Shown here: piece after piece, positions 22,401 to 34,614 of the stretch
Layout: each line of letters opens with the position of its first letter
Numbering within the stretch: the stretch's first letter is position 1
Assembly: GCF_042665155.1 (NCBI RefSeq)
Contig: NZ_JBHTCG010000014.1
Coordinates: forward strand, 124,001-188,000
Reading direction: 5' to 3'
Origin: Sphaerisporangium rhizosphaerae
GTDB lineage: Bacteria; Actinomycetota; Actinomycetes; Streptosporangiales; Streptosporangiaceae
Length of the DNA: 64,000 nucleotides
Made by a program: the position numbers and the translations under genes
The notes under the pieces: generated by a model
What the model was told of the DNA's origin: nothing
The model's input: the letters and a program-made list of their open reading frames with translations, nothing else
Databases searched by the model: none

Positions 22401-23063
22401 GTGCTCTATCGCCTCACGAAGATCATCAGCAGTCCCGTCCTGCGCCTGCTGTGGCGCCCCAAGGTGATCGGGGCCGAGCACGTCCCCTCGGCGGGGGCCG
22501 CCATCCTGGCCTCCAACCACCTGTCCATCCTGGACTCGGTGTTCCTGCCGCTCATGCTGCCCCGGAAGGTGACCTTCGTCGCCAAGAACGAGTACTTCAC
22601 CGGCAACCGCCTGATGGCCACCTACATGCGGGCCACCGGGCAGGTCGCCATCGACAGAGAGAGCGCCGCCGCGGCGCAGACCATGCTGGACGCGGCCGTG
22701 CAGGTGCTCAAGGCCGGCGAGCTGTTCGGCATCTACCCCGAGGGCACCCGCTCCCCCGACGGCAGGCTCTACCGGGGCAAGATCGGCGTCGCATGGCTCG
22801 CGCTCACCACGGGGGCCCCGGTCATCCCGGTCGCCATGGTCAACACCGAGCGCGTGCTGCCTCCGGGGGCCTCGGTGCCGCGCCTGGCCAAGATCGGCGT
22901 GCGCATGGGCGAGCCGATGAGCTTCACCGGCGACCCCGCCCGCGCCAGGGACCGCCGGGCGGTCACCGACGAGGTGATGGCGGCCATCCAGCGCCTGTCG
23001 GGCCAGGAGTACGTGCCCGCCTACGCCGCGAGCCTCAAGGAGCAGGCCAGGCGGGCCGCCTGA
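22401..23063 (+). CDS. 1-acyl-sn-glycerol-3-phosphate acyltransferase family protein
   Basis: This PlsC-type acyltransferase of 220 residues transfers an acyl group to lysophosphatidate or a related acceptor at the membrane in phospholipid synthesis. The catalytic motif NHxxxxD is present as NHLSILD, the substrate-binding motif as YPEGTRSPDG, and the third block as VIPVAMVNTERVLP. GTG 22401 is chosen because GGGAG lies 5 bp upstream; a longer frame from 22374 has no ribosome binding site. It has a hydrophobic N-terminal helix. The acceptor cannot be fixed from sequence, so no gene symbol is given. Confidence 0.9.
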   Translation: MLYRLTKIISSPVLRLLWRPKVIGAEHVPSAGAAILASNHLSILDSVFLPLMLPRKVTFVAKNEYFTGNRLMATYMRATGQVAIDRESAAAAQTMLDAAVQVLKAGELFGIYPEGTRSPDGRLYRGKIGVAWLALTTGAPVIPVAMVNTERVLPPGASVPRLAKIGVRMGEPMSFTGDPARARDRRAVTDEVMAAIQRLSGQEYVPAYAASLKEQARRAA

Positions 23064-23194
23064 GGACCGCCCGAGGGGGGCTTGAGGAGGCCGCCTGAGG
23101 GCACCGCTTTCCGGCCGCTTCCCGGCGAAGCGGCGGGCGCCGCCGACCGGTCGCGCTAGGCTCGTGGCGACGTCCAGACACCGGGGGGTAAGGC

Positions 23195-24829
23195 GTGCCG
23201 CGCGGCCGTACCATCGCGATCACCTCCGCCGTCACCGTGCTGGCGGTCGGAGCCGCCGCCGGCGGCGCCTACTACGTGCTGCACACCAGGGGCAGCGCCG
23301 AGCAGACCGCGGGCCACTTCGCCGCGGCCTGGTCACGGGGCGACCTGGCGGCCATGAAGGCCGACCTCGCCTCCCCGGCGCCCGGCTTCGAGGCGGCCTA
23401 CGCCGAACCCGCCGACCGGCTCGGGGCCGAGAAGGTCGCGGTGCGTCTCGGCACGGTCACCCCGGCGGGCGACGGCCGCGCCAAGGCCGCCTACACCGCC
23501 ACCATGACGCTGAAGAACATCGGCGACTGGACCTACACCGGCTCACTGGACCTGATGGTAAAGGACCACCACTGGAAGGTCGCCTGGACCCCGGCGGCCG
23601 TCCACCCGGCGCTGACCGGCTCCACCCACCTGGCGCTGAAGACCACCTGGCCCGGGCGCGCCGCCGTCGAGGACGCCTCGGGCGGCCGCATCGACACCGG
23701 CGACGCCGGCGGGTCGGTTCAGCAGCTGGTCGGCTACCTGGACAAGGCCACCGCCAAGGACGTCGCCAAGCTCGGCTCCTCCTACAAGCCGGGCGACGCG
23801 ATCGGCCGCGGCGGCCTGCAGGAGACCTTCCAGAAGCGGCTCGCCGGGGTGCCGACCACGATCATCACCACGGTCGACGGGTCCAAGAAGACCGTCCAGA
23901 CGCTGAAGACCATCGACGGCTCGCCGGGTTCGCCCGTGCGCACCAGCCTCGACCCGGCCGCGCAGAAGGCCGCCGTCGCGGCCGTGCGCGACCTGGACAA
24001 GCCCGCCTCGCTGGTCGCGATCAGGCCCGCGACCGGCGAGATCCTCGCGGTGGTCAACAACCGCGGCGGGTTCAACCGCGCCCTGGACGGGCGCTACCCA
24101 CCCGGGTCCACCTTCAAGACCGTCACCGCCGCCGGGCTGCTGGCCGAGGGCCTCACCCCCGGCCAGAAGGTCACCTGCCCCGAGAAGGCCACCGTCGGCG
24201 GGCTGGCGATCCGCAACTCCGACCACGAGGCGTTCGGCTCGCTCACCTTCCTCGACTCCTACGCCCACTCCTGCAACACCACCTTCGCCCCGCTCGCCGC
24301 CCGGCACCTGGGCGGCGGCAAGCTGTACCAGGTGGCCTCCGAGATGGGCTTCAACCAGCCGCTGTCCATCGGCGTCCCGGCGGCCAAGGGCAGCATGCCG
24401 GCGCCGACCGGCGACGCCGACCTGGCCGCCGAGTCCTTCGGGCAGGGCCGCATCACCGCCAGCCCGCTGGTGATGGCGACGGTCGCCGCCGCGGTTGCCG
24501 ACGGCACCTGGCGCCCGCCGACCCTGGTGCCCTCGATCAAGCAGAAGCTGCAGCCCCGTCCGCTGCCCGAGACGGTGACCGGGCCGCTGCGCACCATGAT
24601 GGCGGCCGTGGTCGGCAAGGGCACCGCCAAGAGGGCCGGGCTGCCCAAGGGCACGGCGGGCAAGACCGGCACCGCCGAGTTCGGCACCGGGCCGAAGCTG
24701 GACTCCCACGCGTGGTTCATCGGCTTCCGCGGCGAGGTGGCGTTCGCCGTGGTGGTGGAGGCCGGCGGCATGGGCGGCGAGGTGGCCGCCCCGGTGGCCG
24801 CCCGCTTCCTGCGCGGCCTGCCGGGCTGA
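23195..24829 (+). CDS. Class B penicillin-binding protein (D,D-transpeptidase)
   Basis: This 544-residue monofunctional peptidoglycan transpeptidase has an N-terminal membrane anchor (TIAITSAVTVLAVGAAAGGA), an NTF2-like MecA-N type domain (about 35-150), a dimerisation domain, and a transpeptidase domain from about 240. The active-site motifs are Ser305-Thr-Phe-Lys308 (PPGSTFKTV), Ser359-Cys-Asn361 and Lys490-Thr-Gly492 (GKTGTAEF). The Cys in the SxN motif is usual for this subgroup. It cross-links glycan strands outside the membrane. The NTF2-like domain recalls resistance-type PBPs of the MecA kind, but that fold is widespread in actinomycete housekeeping paralogues. It starts with GTG behind a G-rich site. 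Confidence 0.92.
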   Translation: MPRGRTIAITSAVTVLAVGAAAGGAYYVLHTRGSAEQTAGHFAAAWSRGDLAAMKADLASPAPGFEAAYAEPADRLGAEKVAVRLGTVTPAGDGRAKAAYTATMTLKNIGDWTYTGSLDLMVKDHHWKVAWTPAAVHPALTGSTHLALKTTWPGRAAVEDASGGRIDTGDAGGSVQQLVGYLDKATAKDVAKLGSSYKPGDAIGRGGLQETFQKRLAGVPTTIITTVDGSKKTVQTLKTIDGSPGSPVRTSLDPAAQKAAVAAVRDLDKPASLVAIRPATGEILAVVNNRGGFNRALDGRYPPGSTFKTVTAAGLLAEGLTPGQKVTCPEKATVGGLAIRNSDHEAFGSLTFLDSYAHSCNTTFAPLAARHLGGGKLYQVASEMGFNQPLSIGVPAAKGSMPAPTGDADLAAESFGQGRITASPLVMATVAAAVADGTWRPPTLVPSIKQKLQPRPLPETVTGPLRTMMAAVVGKGTAKRAGLPKGTAGKTGTAEFGTGPKLDSHAWFIGFRGEVAFAVVVEAGGMGGEVAAPVAARFLRGLPG

Positions 24830-24850
24830 GGGTCACCGGGACCGCGAAAA

Positions 24851-24876
24851 GCCATCCCCGCGGCCTCGGGGATGGC
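24851..24876 (-). terminator. Intrinsic terminator between convergent genes
   Basis: GCCATCCCCG (24851-24860) pairs with CGGGGATGGC (24867-24876) around a 6-nt loop. The AAAA at 24847-24850 gives a U-run on the minus strand, so it terminates the DUF3040 gene and can serve the PBP gene as well. Confidence 0.8.
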
Positions 24877-24880
24877 GGGG

Positions 24881-25150
24881 TCACATCGGCAGGGCCGCCG
24901 CGTCGTGGCGGAACACCATGATCAGCAAAGTCGCGATCAACGTGGCGATCAGCAGCCAGCTCACGAGGATGATGATGGTCGAGCGGCTGGGACGGCGCCG
25001 GCCGCGGTGGGCGCGCTTGGTCCGCTGGCTCTCCCGGCGCTCGACACGCTCGTTGAACGACTCGAGCCGGGCGGCGAGTCGCGGGTCCTCGTCGGTGAGG
25101 TAACTCTCGATCTGGGCAAGCATTCGCTCCTCGTCCTGCGACCAGGCCAT
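24881..25150 (-). CDS. DUF3040 family small membrane protein
   Basis: This 89-residue protein has an acidic helical N-terminus (WSQDEERMLAQIESYLTDED), the typical opening of DUF3040 proteins. A basic stretch (RTKRAHRGRRRPSRS) follows, then one membrane helix (TIIILVSWLLIATLIATLLI). The function of the family is unknown; many actinomycetes have several copies, often near cell-envelope or sigma-factor genes. It is transcribed away from the radical SAM gene, and the two share a 138-bp divergent region. Confidence 0.85.
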   Translation of the reverse strand: MAWSQDEERMLAQIESYLTDEDPRLAARLESFNERVERRESQRTKRAHRGRRRPSRSTIIILVSWLLIATLIATLLIMVFRHDAAALPM

Positions 25151-25263
25151 GCCGCACCTCCCGGCGACGCAAGCGGTGTGCCGACGTTCTGCCCAACGAC
25201 GAAGATCTTTAGCCGTTTCGATGCCTCCTTTTTGCCGTCAGTTTGGCGCGGTTGCGATCACCT

Positions 25264-25279
25264 TCGAAACCCTGTTCTA
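25264..25279 (+). promoter_or_regulatory. Probable LexA (SOS) box
   Basis: TCGAAACCCTGTTCTA matches the actinobacterial SOS box TCGAAC-N4-GTTCGA at 10 of 12 defined positions. It lies 9 bp before ATG 25289 and overlaps a probable -10 (TTCTAA), so bound LexA would block a leaderless transcript. From memory, the M. tuberculosis homologue Rv2578c is also LexA-controlled, which supports the call. Confidence 0.65.
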
Positions 25280-25288
25280 ATCAGGGTC

Positions 25289-26326
25289 ATGCGCTGGGAC
25301 AACCTGCGCCTGACCGACGCCGGCCAGGGCGCCTCCGAGGCGCCGCTGTTCGCCCGCGGCGCCGTCGCCAGAACCTTCGACACCCCCGAGTTCCGTGGCA
25401 TGACCTTCTATGAGATCCATGCCCGCTCGATCGTCAACCGGGTGCCCGCGGCGTCCCAGGTTCCCTTCCAGTGGACGGTCAATCCCTACCGCGGCTGCTC
25501 GCACGCCTGCGTCTACTGCTTCGCGCGCAAGACCCACACCTACCTCGACCTCGATTCCGGCCGCGACTTCGACTCCAAGATCGTGGTGAAGGTCAACGCC
25601 GCCGAGTTGCTGCGCAAAGAGCTCGCGGCGCCGCGCTGGGGCGGGCAGCCCATCGCCATGGGCACCAACGTCGACTGCTACCAGCGGGCCGAGGGCCGCT
25701 ATCGCCTGATGCCGGGCATCCTGGCCGCGCTGCGCGACGCGCGCAACCCCTTCTCCGTCCTGACCAAGGGCTCGCTGATCCTGCGCGACCTCGACCTGCT
25801 GGCCGAGGCCGCGCAGGTGACCGAGGTGTCCACCGCCCTGTCCATCGGCTCGGTGGACGACGAGCTGTGGCGCTCGGTCGAGCCGGGGACGCCCCGCCCG
25901 GCCGCCCGGCTGGAGGTCTGCGCCGCCCTCACCTCTCGCGGTCTGTCCTGCGGCGTGCTGATGGCGCCGATCCTGCCCTACCTGAGCGACTCGCCGCGGC
26001 GGCTCGCCCGCACGGTCGAGCTGATCGCGCAGGCGGGCGCCACCGACATCGTGCCGATCGTGCTGCACCTGCGGCCGGGCGCGCGCGAGTGGTTCCTCGG
26101 CTGGCTCGGCCGCGAGCATCCCCGCCTGGTCCCCCGCTACCTCGAGCTGTACGGCCGCGGCGCCTACGCGCCGCAGGCCTACCGGTCGCGGGTCGTCCAG
26201 CAGGTGCGCGAGCTGGCCGAGCGGGCCGGGGTGGGCCGCGCGCCCCGGGCCGGCAACGGCGGCGTCCGGCTCCCGGTCCCGGCGACCCCGGCGGCGGCCG
26301 GCCCCGAACAGCTCTCCCTGCTCTGA
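25289..26326 (+). CDS. Radical SAM protein, Rv2578c family
   Basis: This 345-residue SPL-like radical SAM protein carries the cluster motif Cys70-x3-Cys74-x2-Cys77 (RGCSHACVYCFARKTHTYLD). It matches the Rv2578c family as I know it, with KIVVKVNAAELLRKEL, MGTNVDCYQRAEGRYRLMPG and the C-terminal EQLSLL tail. The reaction is unknown; the relation to spore photoproduct lyase and the SOS control suggest a DNA-damage role, which is inference. ATG 25289 is preferred over the long upstream frame because the promoter and SOS box lie inside that extension. Confidence 0.88.
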   Translation: MRWDNLRLTDAGQGASEAPLFARGAVARTFDTPEFRGMTFYEIHARSIVNRVPAASQVPFQWTVNPYRGCSHACVYCFARKTHTYLDLDSGRDFDSKIVVKVNAAELLRKELAAPRWGGQPIAMGTNVDCYQRAEGRYRLMPGILAALRDARNPFSVLTKGSLILRDLDLLAEAAQVTEVSTALSIGSVDDELWRSVEPGTPRPAARLEVCAALTSRGLSCGVLMAPILPYLSDSPRRLARTVELIAQAGATDIVPIVLHLRPGAREWFLGWLGREHPRLVPRYLELYGRGAYAPQAYRSRVVQQVRELAERAGVGRAPRAGNGGVRLPVPATPAAAGPEQLSLL

Positions 26327-26453
26327 GGCACGCGGCGATCCGTCCCTCTGGCGACCTATATGGGTGATTGTCTCCGCCGTTGGGTATTTAACGCGCGGGA
26401 TGCGTCGAATATCACGCATTCACCATAAAAGCCATGAGACACAGGGGGGAACC

Positions 26454-26594
26454 ATGGCAGGAGCGGCGCGGAAGAAGTCCAACAAGGCCGCCGGAAAGGC
26501 CAAGAAGGCGGCCATCAAGGCCACGCGCGAGATGAAGCAGAACAAACGCGAGGAAGAGGACCGACGCGAGACCGGTCCCGACGAGGCCCGGTGA
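26454..26594 (+). CDS. Small highly basic protein
   Basis: This is a 46-residue protein made mainly of Lys, Ala and Glu (MAGAARKKSNKAAGKAKKAA). The N-terminal half is strongly positive and histone-tail-like; the C-terminal half is mixed charge. ATG 26454 follows a strong GGGGGGA site 3 bp away, which supports translation. I do not recognise a family. It is probably a nucleic-acid-binding or unstructured protein, with low certainty. It stands alone between the radical SAM gene and the tricorn gene. Confidence 0.55.
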   Translation: MAGAARKKSNKAAGKAKKAAIKATREMKQNKREEEDRRETGPDEAR

Positions 26595-26839
26595 CCCGCG
26601 CGGCGCCTCCCGCCAGGATGAAGCTCACGCTCGGGGCATTCCGGGCGCCCAGGTGAGCGGCGTGGTCAGGCACCCGTTGCGCGTCGCCGCGCCGGTGGGC
26701 GCGCCCTCCGGTCACGCCCGGCGGGCGGTGCGCGGCCCGGTCCGGCGCCGGGGACCGGCATCGGACAGCATCGCCGGCGGTCTCGACGCGGCGGCCCCGG
26801 GTGCCTGATCATGGGAGGCCCACCCGAACGCGAGGATCC

Positions 26840-30684
<3,845 letters not shown>

Positions 30685-30685
<1 letters not shown>

Positions 30686-30732
30686 ACCCCGGCCCCCCCG
30701 CACGCATGGACCCCGGCCCCCCCGCACGCATG
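30685..30732. repeat. 24-bp direct repeat, two copies
   Basis: Two identical 24-bp units lie back to back directly at the tricorn stop (30685-30708 and 30709-30732), each C-rich and ending CACGCATG. A partial third copy (GACCCGG) follows. This is probably a replication-slippage product in the 3' untranslated region. Confidence 0.8.
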
Positions 30733-31002
30733 GACCCGGCGGGCGCCGGGCCGCGGCCCATCGTGACCGGCGGGGCGCGGCCCGGCGTCCGCACCGCCCG
30801 CCCGTCCCTGCGAAAGTTTCATCACCGGGCGGATCGCGGACGGTGCGGCCCGGCATGGTCAGGGCCGGTGAGGTCGCTGCGGCTGGAGGAAGCGGCGGGG
30901 GTGCGCGGGCTCGCGCCCTTGACGGGGCCCCTGGGGTGCTGTGTGATGCGGGCCACACCCCCTCGGGTCACCTGAATAAGAGGCACTCCGGCTCGCCGAT
31001 AG
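30733..31002. other. Gap upstream of the arabinofuranosidase gene
   Basis: This stretch lies between the 24-bp repeats and the first LacI-type operator. Its upstream part is G/C-rich and shows no coding signal. GGGGCCCCTGGGG near 30928 can form a small hairpin. The promoter of the arabinofuranosidase gene probably lies close to the two operators after it. Confidence 0.4.
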
Positions 31003-31018
31003 TTGTTAACGCTAACAA
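31003..31018. promoter_or_regulatory. LacI-type operator 1
   Basis: TTGTTAACGCTAACAA has 6-bp arms (TTGTTA/TAACAA) around a central CG, the usual form of LacI-family operators. It lies 106 bp before the arabinofuranosidase start. Confidence 0.65.
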
Positions 31019-31088
31019 TGACCTGGCGATGACGCGCGCCGGACACCTCTCATTCGCGGTGAAAGTGGACGGATCAGCCTTCCATCTG

Positions 31089-31104
31089 GTGTTAGCGCTA
31101 ACAC
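31089..31104. promoter_or_regulatory. LacI-type operator 2
   Basis: GTGTTAGCGCTAACAC is a perfect 16-bp palindrome with the same core (GTTAxCGCTAAC) as the site 86 bp upstream. It is just ahead of the ribosome binding site (GAGAGAGG), so a bound repressor would sit at or after the transcription start. The repressor gene is not in the window. Confidence 0.75.
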
Positions 31105-31123
31105 GCAAGCGAGAGAGGTCCTC

Positions 31124-32587
31124 ATGCTTCTGCGAAACCTGAGAAAGGCCGCCGTGACAGGCGCCGGCGTACTGCTCGCCGTCGCCGGCCTGGTGGGCTC
31201 CGGCACCGCCCAGGCCGCGACGTCGCAGCCGTGTGACATCTACGCCTCGGGCGGCACGCCGTGCGTGGCGGCGCACAGCACGACCCGAGCCCTATACGGC
31301 GCCTACAGCGGCCCGCTGTACCAGGTGCGCCGATCCTCCGACAACACCACGCGGGACGTCGCCCCGCTCAGCGCGGGGGGTGTGGCCAACGCCGCCACGC
31401 AGGACGCGTTCTGCTCCGGCACGACCTGCCTGATCACCATCATCTACGACCAGACAGGACGGGGTAACCACCTCACCCAGGCGCCTCCCGGCGGGTTCTC
31501 CGGCCCGGCCGCCGGCGGGTACGACAACCTGGCCAACGCCACCGCCGCGCCGGTCACGGTGGGCGGGCAGAAGGCGTACGGCGTCTACGTCAACCCGGGC
31601 ACCGGCTACCGCAACAACCGGACCTCGGGCATCGCGACCGGCGACCAGCCGGAGGGGATGTACGCGATCTTCGATGGGACGCACTACAACGGTGGTTGCT
31701 GTTTCGACTACGGCAACGCCGAGACCAACAGCCGCGACAACGGCAACGGCACGATGGAGGCCATCTACTTCGGCAACATCAAGGTGTGGGGCTACGGCGC
31801 GGGCAACGGGCCGTGGATCATGGCCGACCTGGAGAACGGCCTGTTCTCCGGGGTGAACCAGCACTACAACGCCGGTGACCCCAGCATCAGCCACCGGTTC
31901 CTGACCGCGATCGTCAAGGGCGAGCCGAACCACTGGGCCATCCGCGGCGGCAACGCCCAGTCGGGCAGTCTGTCCACCTTCTACAACGGGGTGCGGCCGA
32001 ACGTGTCGGGCTACAACCCGATGAAGAAGGAAGGGGCCATCATCCTGGGCATCGGCGGCGACAACAGCATCGGCGCCGCCGGCACCTTCTACGAGGGCGT
32101 GATGACCTCCGGCTATCCCTCCGACGCCACCGAGAACGCCGTCCAGGCCAACATCACCGCCGCCGGGTACGCGGTGTCGGGCGGCGGCAACCCGCAGCAG
32201 GGCGTCCAGATCGTGGGCGGCCAGTCGGGCCGGTGCGTCGACGTGCCGAACTCCAGCACCACCAACGGCACCCAGGTGCAGATCTGGGACTGCGGGAGCG
32301 GCACCAACCAGCGCTGGACCTCCACCTCGGGCAAGCAACTGCAGGTGTACGGCAACAAGTGCCTGGACGCCAACGGGCAGGGCACCGCCAACGGCACCCA
32401 GGTGATCATCTGGGACTGCAACAACCAGACCAACCAGCAGTGGAACGTCAACTCCAACGGCACCATCACCGGGGTGCAGTCCGGGCTGTGCCTGGACGCC
32501 AACGCGGCGGCCACGGCCAACGGCACCAAACTCATCCTCTGGGCCTGCAACGGCGGATCCAACCAGCAGTGGAGCCTGCGGAGCTGA
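31124..32587 (+). CDS. Secreted alpha-L-arabinofuranosidase (GH54) with ricin-type lectin domain
   Basis: This 487-residue secreted enzyme releases arabinose from hemicellulose side chains. A signal peptide (about 1-32, ending AQA) is followed by a GH54-type catalytic domain (about 35-345) opening CDIYASGGTPCVAAHSTTRA. The Cys-Cys-Phe-Asp-Tyr-Gly-Asn-Ala-Glu segment near 190 contains the likely nucleophile Glu. The C-terminal domain (about 355-487) is a ricin-B/CBM13 trefoil with three QxW units (NQRWT, NQQWN, NQQWS), replacing the AbfB lectin domain of fungal GH54 enzymes. Two LacI-type operators lie upstream, so expression probably depends on a sugar. Two Gln/Asn-rich tracts are just the lectin repeats. 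Confidence 0.92.
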   Translation: MLLRNLRKAAVTGAGVLLAVAGLVGSGTAQAATSQPCDIYASGGTPCVAAHSTTRALYGAYSGPLYQVRRSSDNTTRDVAPLSAGGVANAATQDAFCSGTTCLITIIYDQTGRGNHLTQAPPGGFSGPAAGGYDNLANATAAPVTVGGQKAYGVYVNPGTGYRNNRTSGIATGDQPEGMYAIFDGTHYNGGCCFDYGNAETNSRDNGNGTMEAIYFGNIKVWGYGAGNGPWIMADLENGLFSGVNQHYNAGDPSISHRFLTAIVKGEPNHWAIRGGNAQSGSLSTFYNGVRPNVSGYNPMKKEGAIILGIGGDNSIGAAGTFYEGVMTSGYPSDATENAVQANITAAGYAVSGGGNPQQGVQIVGGQSGRCVDVPNSSTTNGTQVQIWDCGSGTNQRWTSTSGKQLQVYGNKCLDANGQGTANGTQVIIWDCNNQTNQQWNVNSNGTITGVQSGLCLDANAAATANGTKLILWACNGGSNQQWSLRS

Positions 32588-32622
32588 CGCCTCAGCGGTG
32601 AGAGCCGCCCTCAAGAGGAACC

Positions 32623-32655
32623 CCGGCCGGACGCCGTCCCGTGGCGCCCGGCCGG
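32623..32655 (+). terminator. Terminator hairpin after the arabinofuranosidase gene
   Basis: CCGGCCGG (32623-32630) pairs with CCGGCCGG (32648-32655), and CGCC with GGCG inside, with one mismatch and a 7-nt loop. It lies 36 bp after the stop and has no U-tract. Confidence 0.6.
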
Positions 32656-32797
32656 TGCGGCGAAGGCGGCGGCTCCCCCGCCTTCCCAGGCACGGCCCAG
32701 GGAGGGCGACGGCGGCGGACGGGCACGGAGGTCCCGGCCCCTCGTCGCCGGGTTCGTGCGGTGTCCACGGTGTTCACCCGCGTACCCAGGCCATCTT

Positions 32798-32811
32798 CTT
32801 TACAATGTAGA
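32798..32811 (+). promoter_or_regulatory. Operator-like element CTTTACAATGTAGA
   Basis: The dyad TACAATGTA overlaps a good -10 hexamer (TACAAT, 32801-32806). It lies about 90 bp before the ABC ATPase start and resembles the elements at 4917 and 53983, the last of which sits on the start of a TetR gene. Confidence 0.5.
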
Positions 32812-32901
32812 TCACAGGAAGTCGACCGGTACTTTTGTCCTGGCGGACGGCGGATCGGCGTGCCTACCGGCCGGTGGGCCGTGATCCCTACCGTCGTGGA
32901 C

Positions 32902-33840
32902 ATGAGCGTGAACGCCGTGTCACTCGAAGAGGTGACCAAGAGCTTCGGGGCCGTCCGTGCCGTCGACGGACTGAGCCTCGACATCCCCCAGGGCCAGACG
33001 CTGGCCCTTCTCGGCCCCAACGGCGCCGGCAAGTCGACCACGATCGGCATGCTCCTCGGCCTGACCGTCCCGGACGCCGGGCGGGTGCGGGTCTTCGGCG
33101 GCGCCCCGAGCGTCGCCGTGCGCGCGGGACGCATGGGCGCCATGCCGCAGGAAGGCGGACTGATCTCCAGGGTGACGGTGCGCGAACTGGTCGCCTTCGT
33201 CGCCGGCGCCTACGCCGCCCCGCTTCCGGTGGCCGACGTCCTGGCCACCGCCCGGCTCACCGACCTGGCCGGACGCCGGGTGGACAAGCTGTCCGGCGGC
33301 CAGGCCCAGCGCGTGCGCTTCGCCCTGGCCCTGGCCGGGGACCCCGACCTGATCGTGCTGGACGAGCCCACCGCCGCGCTGGACGTGGAGGCCAGGCGCG
33401 AGTTCTGGGACGGCATGCGCCGCTACGCCGCCCGGGGCAAGACGATCCTGTTCTCCACCCACTACCTGGAGGAGGCCGACGAGCACGCCGACCGCATCGT
33501 GGTGATCGACCGGGGCCGGGTGGTCGCCGACGGCACCAGCAGGGAGATCAAGCGCGTCGCCGCGCTCACCACCGTCAGCCTCTCGGTCGACGGCGAGACC
33601 TCCTGGCTGGGCCGCCTGCCCGGCGTGACCATGGTCGAGATCCGCGGGCGGCGCGCCCACCTGCGCACCACCGACTCCGACGCCACCGTCATGGCGCTCG
33701 CCGAGGCACGGGCCGTGCGCGACCTGGAGGTCTCCCCCGCCGACCTGGAGGACGCCTTCGTCGCCCTGACCGGCCGGGGCGCCGCCTCCCCCTCCCCCAC
33801 CACCGCGGCCCGCGGGGCCGAGGAAGAGAGCGCCGCCTGA
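32902..33840 (+). CDS. ABC transporter ATP-binding protein
   Basis: This 312-residue ATPase of a drug- or lipid-export type ABC system has Walker A GPNGAGKST, a Q-loop in MPQEGGL, the signature LSGGQAQR, Walker B LIVLDEPTAALD and the H-loop FSTHYLEEAD. The C-terminal ~90 residues form the extension found in ABC-2 type exporters. ATG 32902 is preferred because family homology begins at SLEEVTKSFG. It is the first gene of a four-gene set with a permease, a histidine kinase and a response regulator, the layout of stress-responsive exporters. Confidence 0.92.
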   Translation: MSVNAVSLEEVTKSFGAVRAVDGLSLDIPQGQTLALLGPNGAGKSTTIGMLLGLTVPDAGRVRVFGGAPSVAVRAGRMGAMPQEGGLISRVTVRELVAFVAGAYAAPLPVADVLATARLTDLAGRRVDKLSGGQAQRVRFALALAGDPDLIVLDEPTAALDVEARREFWDGMRRYAARGKTILFSTHYLEEADEHADRIVVIDRGRVVADGTSREIKRVAALTTVSLSVDGETSWLGRLPGVTMVEIRGRRAHLRTTDSDATVMALAEARAVRDLEVSPADLEDAFVALTGRGAASPSPTTAARGAEEESAA

Positions 33841-34565
33841 TGCTCGGCTACGTCCGCCTCGAACTGGTGCGCGTCCTGCGCGACGTCACCTTCCTCATCT
33901 TCGGCGTCGCGATGCCCGTGGTGATGTACCTGATCTTCACCACGCTCGGCCTGGCCCCGGGCGACGAGAAGCAGGTCGCGCTGTTCGTCATGGTCAGCAT
34001 GGCCGCCTACGGAGGCATCGGCGCGGCCTTCAACAACGGCACCGGCCTCGGCGAGGACAAGGCGCTGGGCTGGGTGCGGCAGCTGCGGCTCACCCCCCTC
34101 GCCCCCGCCACGGTCGTCGCGGGCAAGACGATCACCGGCATGGTCGTCGTCGTGCCCGCCATCGCCGCGGTGCTCGTGGCCGGCACGCTGGTCAACCACG
34201 TGGCCCTCAGCCCGGGCCAGTGGGTGTCGATCATCGCCCTGCTGTGGGCGGGGACGATCCCGTTCACGCTGTTCGGCCTCGGCAACGGCTACCGCCTCAC
34301 CTCGCAGTCGGCGGGCATCGCCAACTTCGCGGCCAGCATGGGGCTCGCCGTGGTCGGCGGGCTGTGGATCCCTGCCGACCGGTTCCCCCGCTGGCTGAAG
34401 GCGATCTCGGAGTGGACGCCGACCCACGGGTACGCCGACATGTCCTGGCGCGTCGCCTTCGGCCAGGCCCCGTCCCCGCGCTCGGTGCTCGTCCTGCTCG
34501 GCTGGCTGGCCGTCTTCGGCGCCTACGCGCTGTACGGCTACCGGCGCGCCGGCCGGGCGGCGTGA
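33840..34565 (+). CDS. ABC-2 type transporter permease
   Basis: This membrane partner of the ATPase is 241 residues with about six transmembrane helices (for example VTFLIFGVAMPVVMYLIFTT and TGMVVVVPAIAAVLVAGTLV). The ABC-2 motif LGWVRQLRLTPLAP follows the second helix, and GLWIPADRFPRWL precedes the last pair. Its ATG overlaps the stop of the ATPase gene (TGATG), so the two are translationally coupled. The substrate is unknown; sensing by the adjacent two-component system hints at an envelope-active compound. Confidence 0.92.
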   Translation: MLGYVRLELVRVLRDVTFLIFGVAMPVVMYLIFTTLGLAPGDEKQVALFVMVSMAAYGGIGAAFNNGTGLGEDKALGWVRQLRLTPLAPATVVAGKTITGMVVVVPAIAAVLVAGTLVNHVALSPGQWVSIIALLWAGTIPFTLFGLGNGYRLTSQSAGIANFAASMGLAVVGGLWIPADRFPRWLKAISEWTPTHGYADMSWRVAFGQAPSPRSVLVLLGWLAVFGAYALYGYRRAGRAA

Positions 34566-34614
34566 GCGCGCCCCTTCGCGCCGGGCGCGCCCGCGCGGCG
34601 GCTAGGTTGTCCCG

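Larger units (their letters stand above)
32588..32901. other. Gap between arabinofuranosidase and ABC transporter genes
   Basis: This 314-bp region holds a terminator hairpin (32623-32655), a second smaller hairpin (GAAGGCGG/CCGCCTTC, 32662-32685) and a CTTTACAATGTAGA element (32798-32811) that probably belongs to the promoter of the ABC transporter operon. No coding signal is evident. Confidence 0.5.

Noticed and set aside
32641..32901. N-terminal extension of the ABC ATPase frame
   Set aside because: It crosses a hairpin and promoter-like site; homology begins at ATG 32902.
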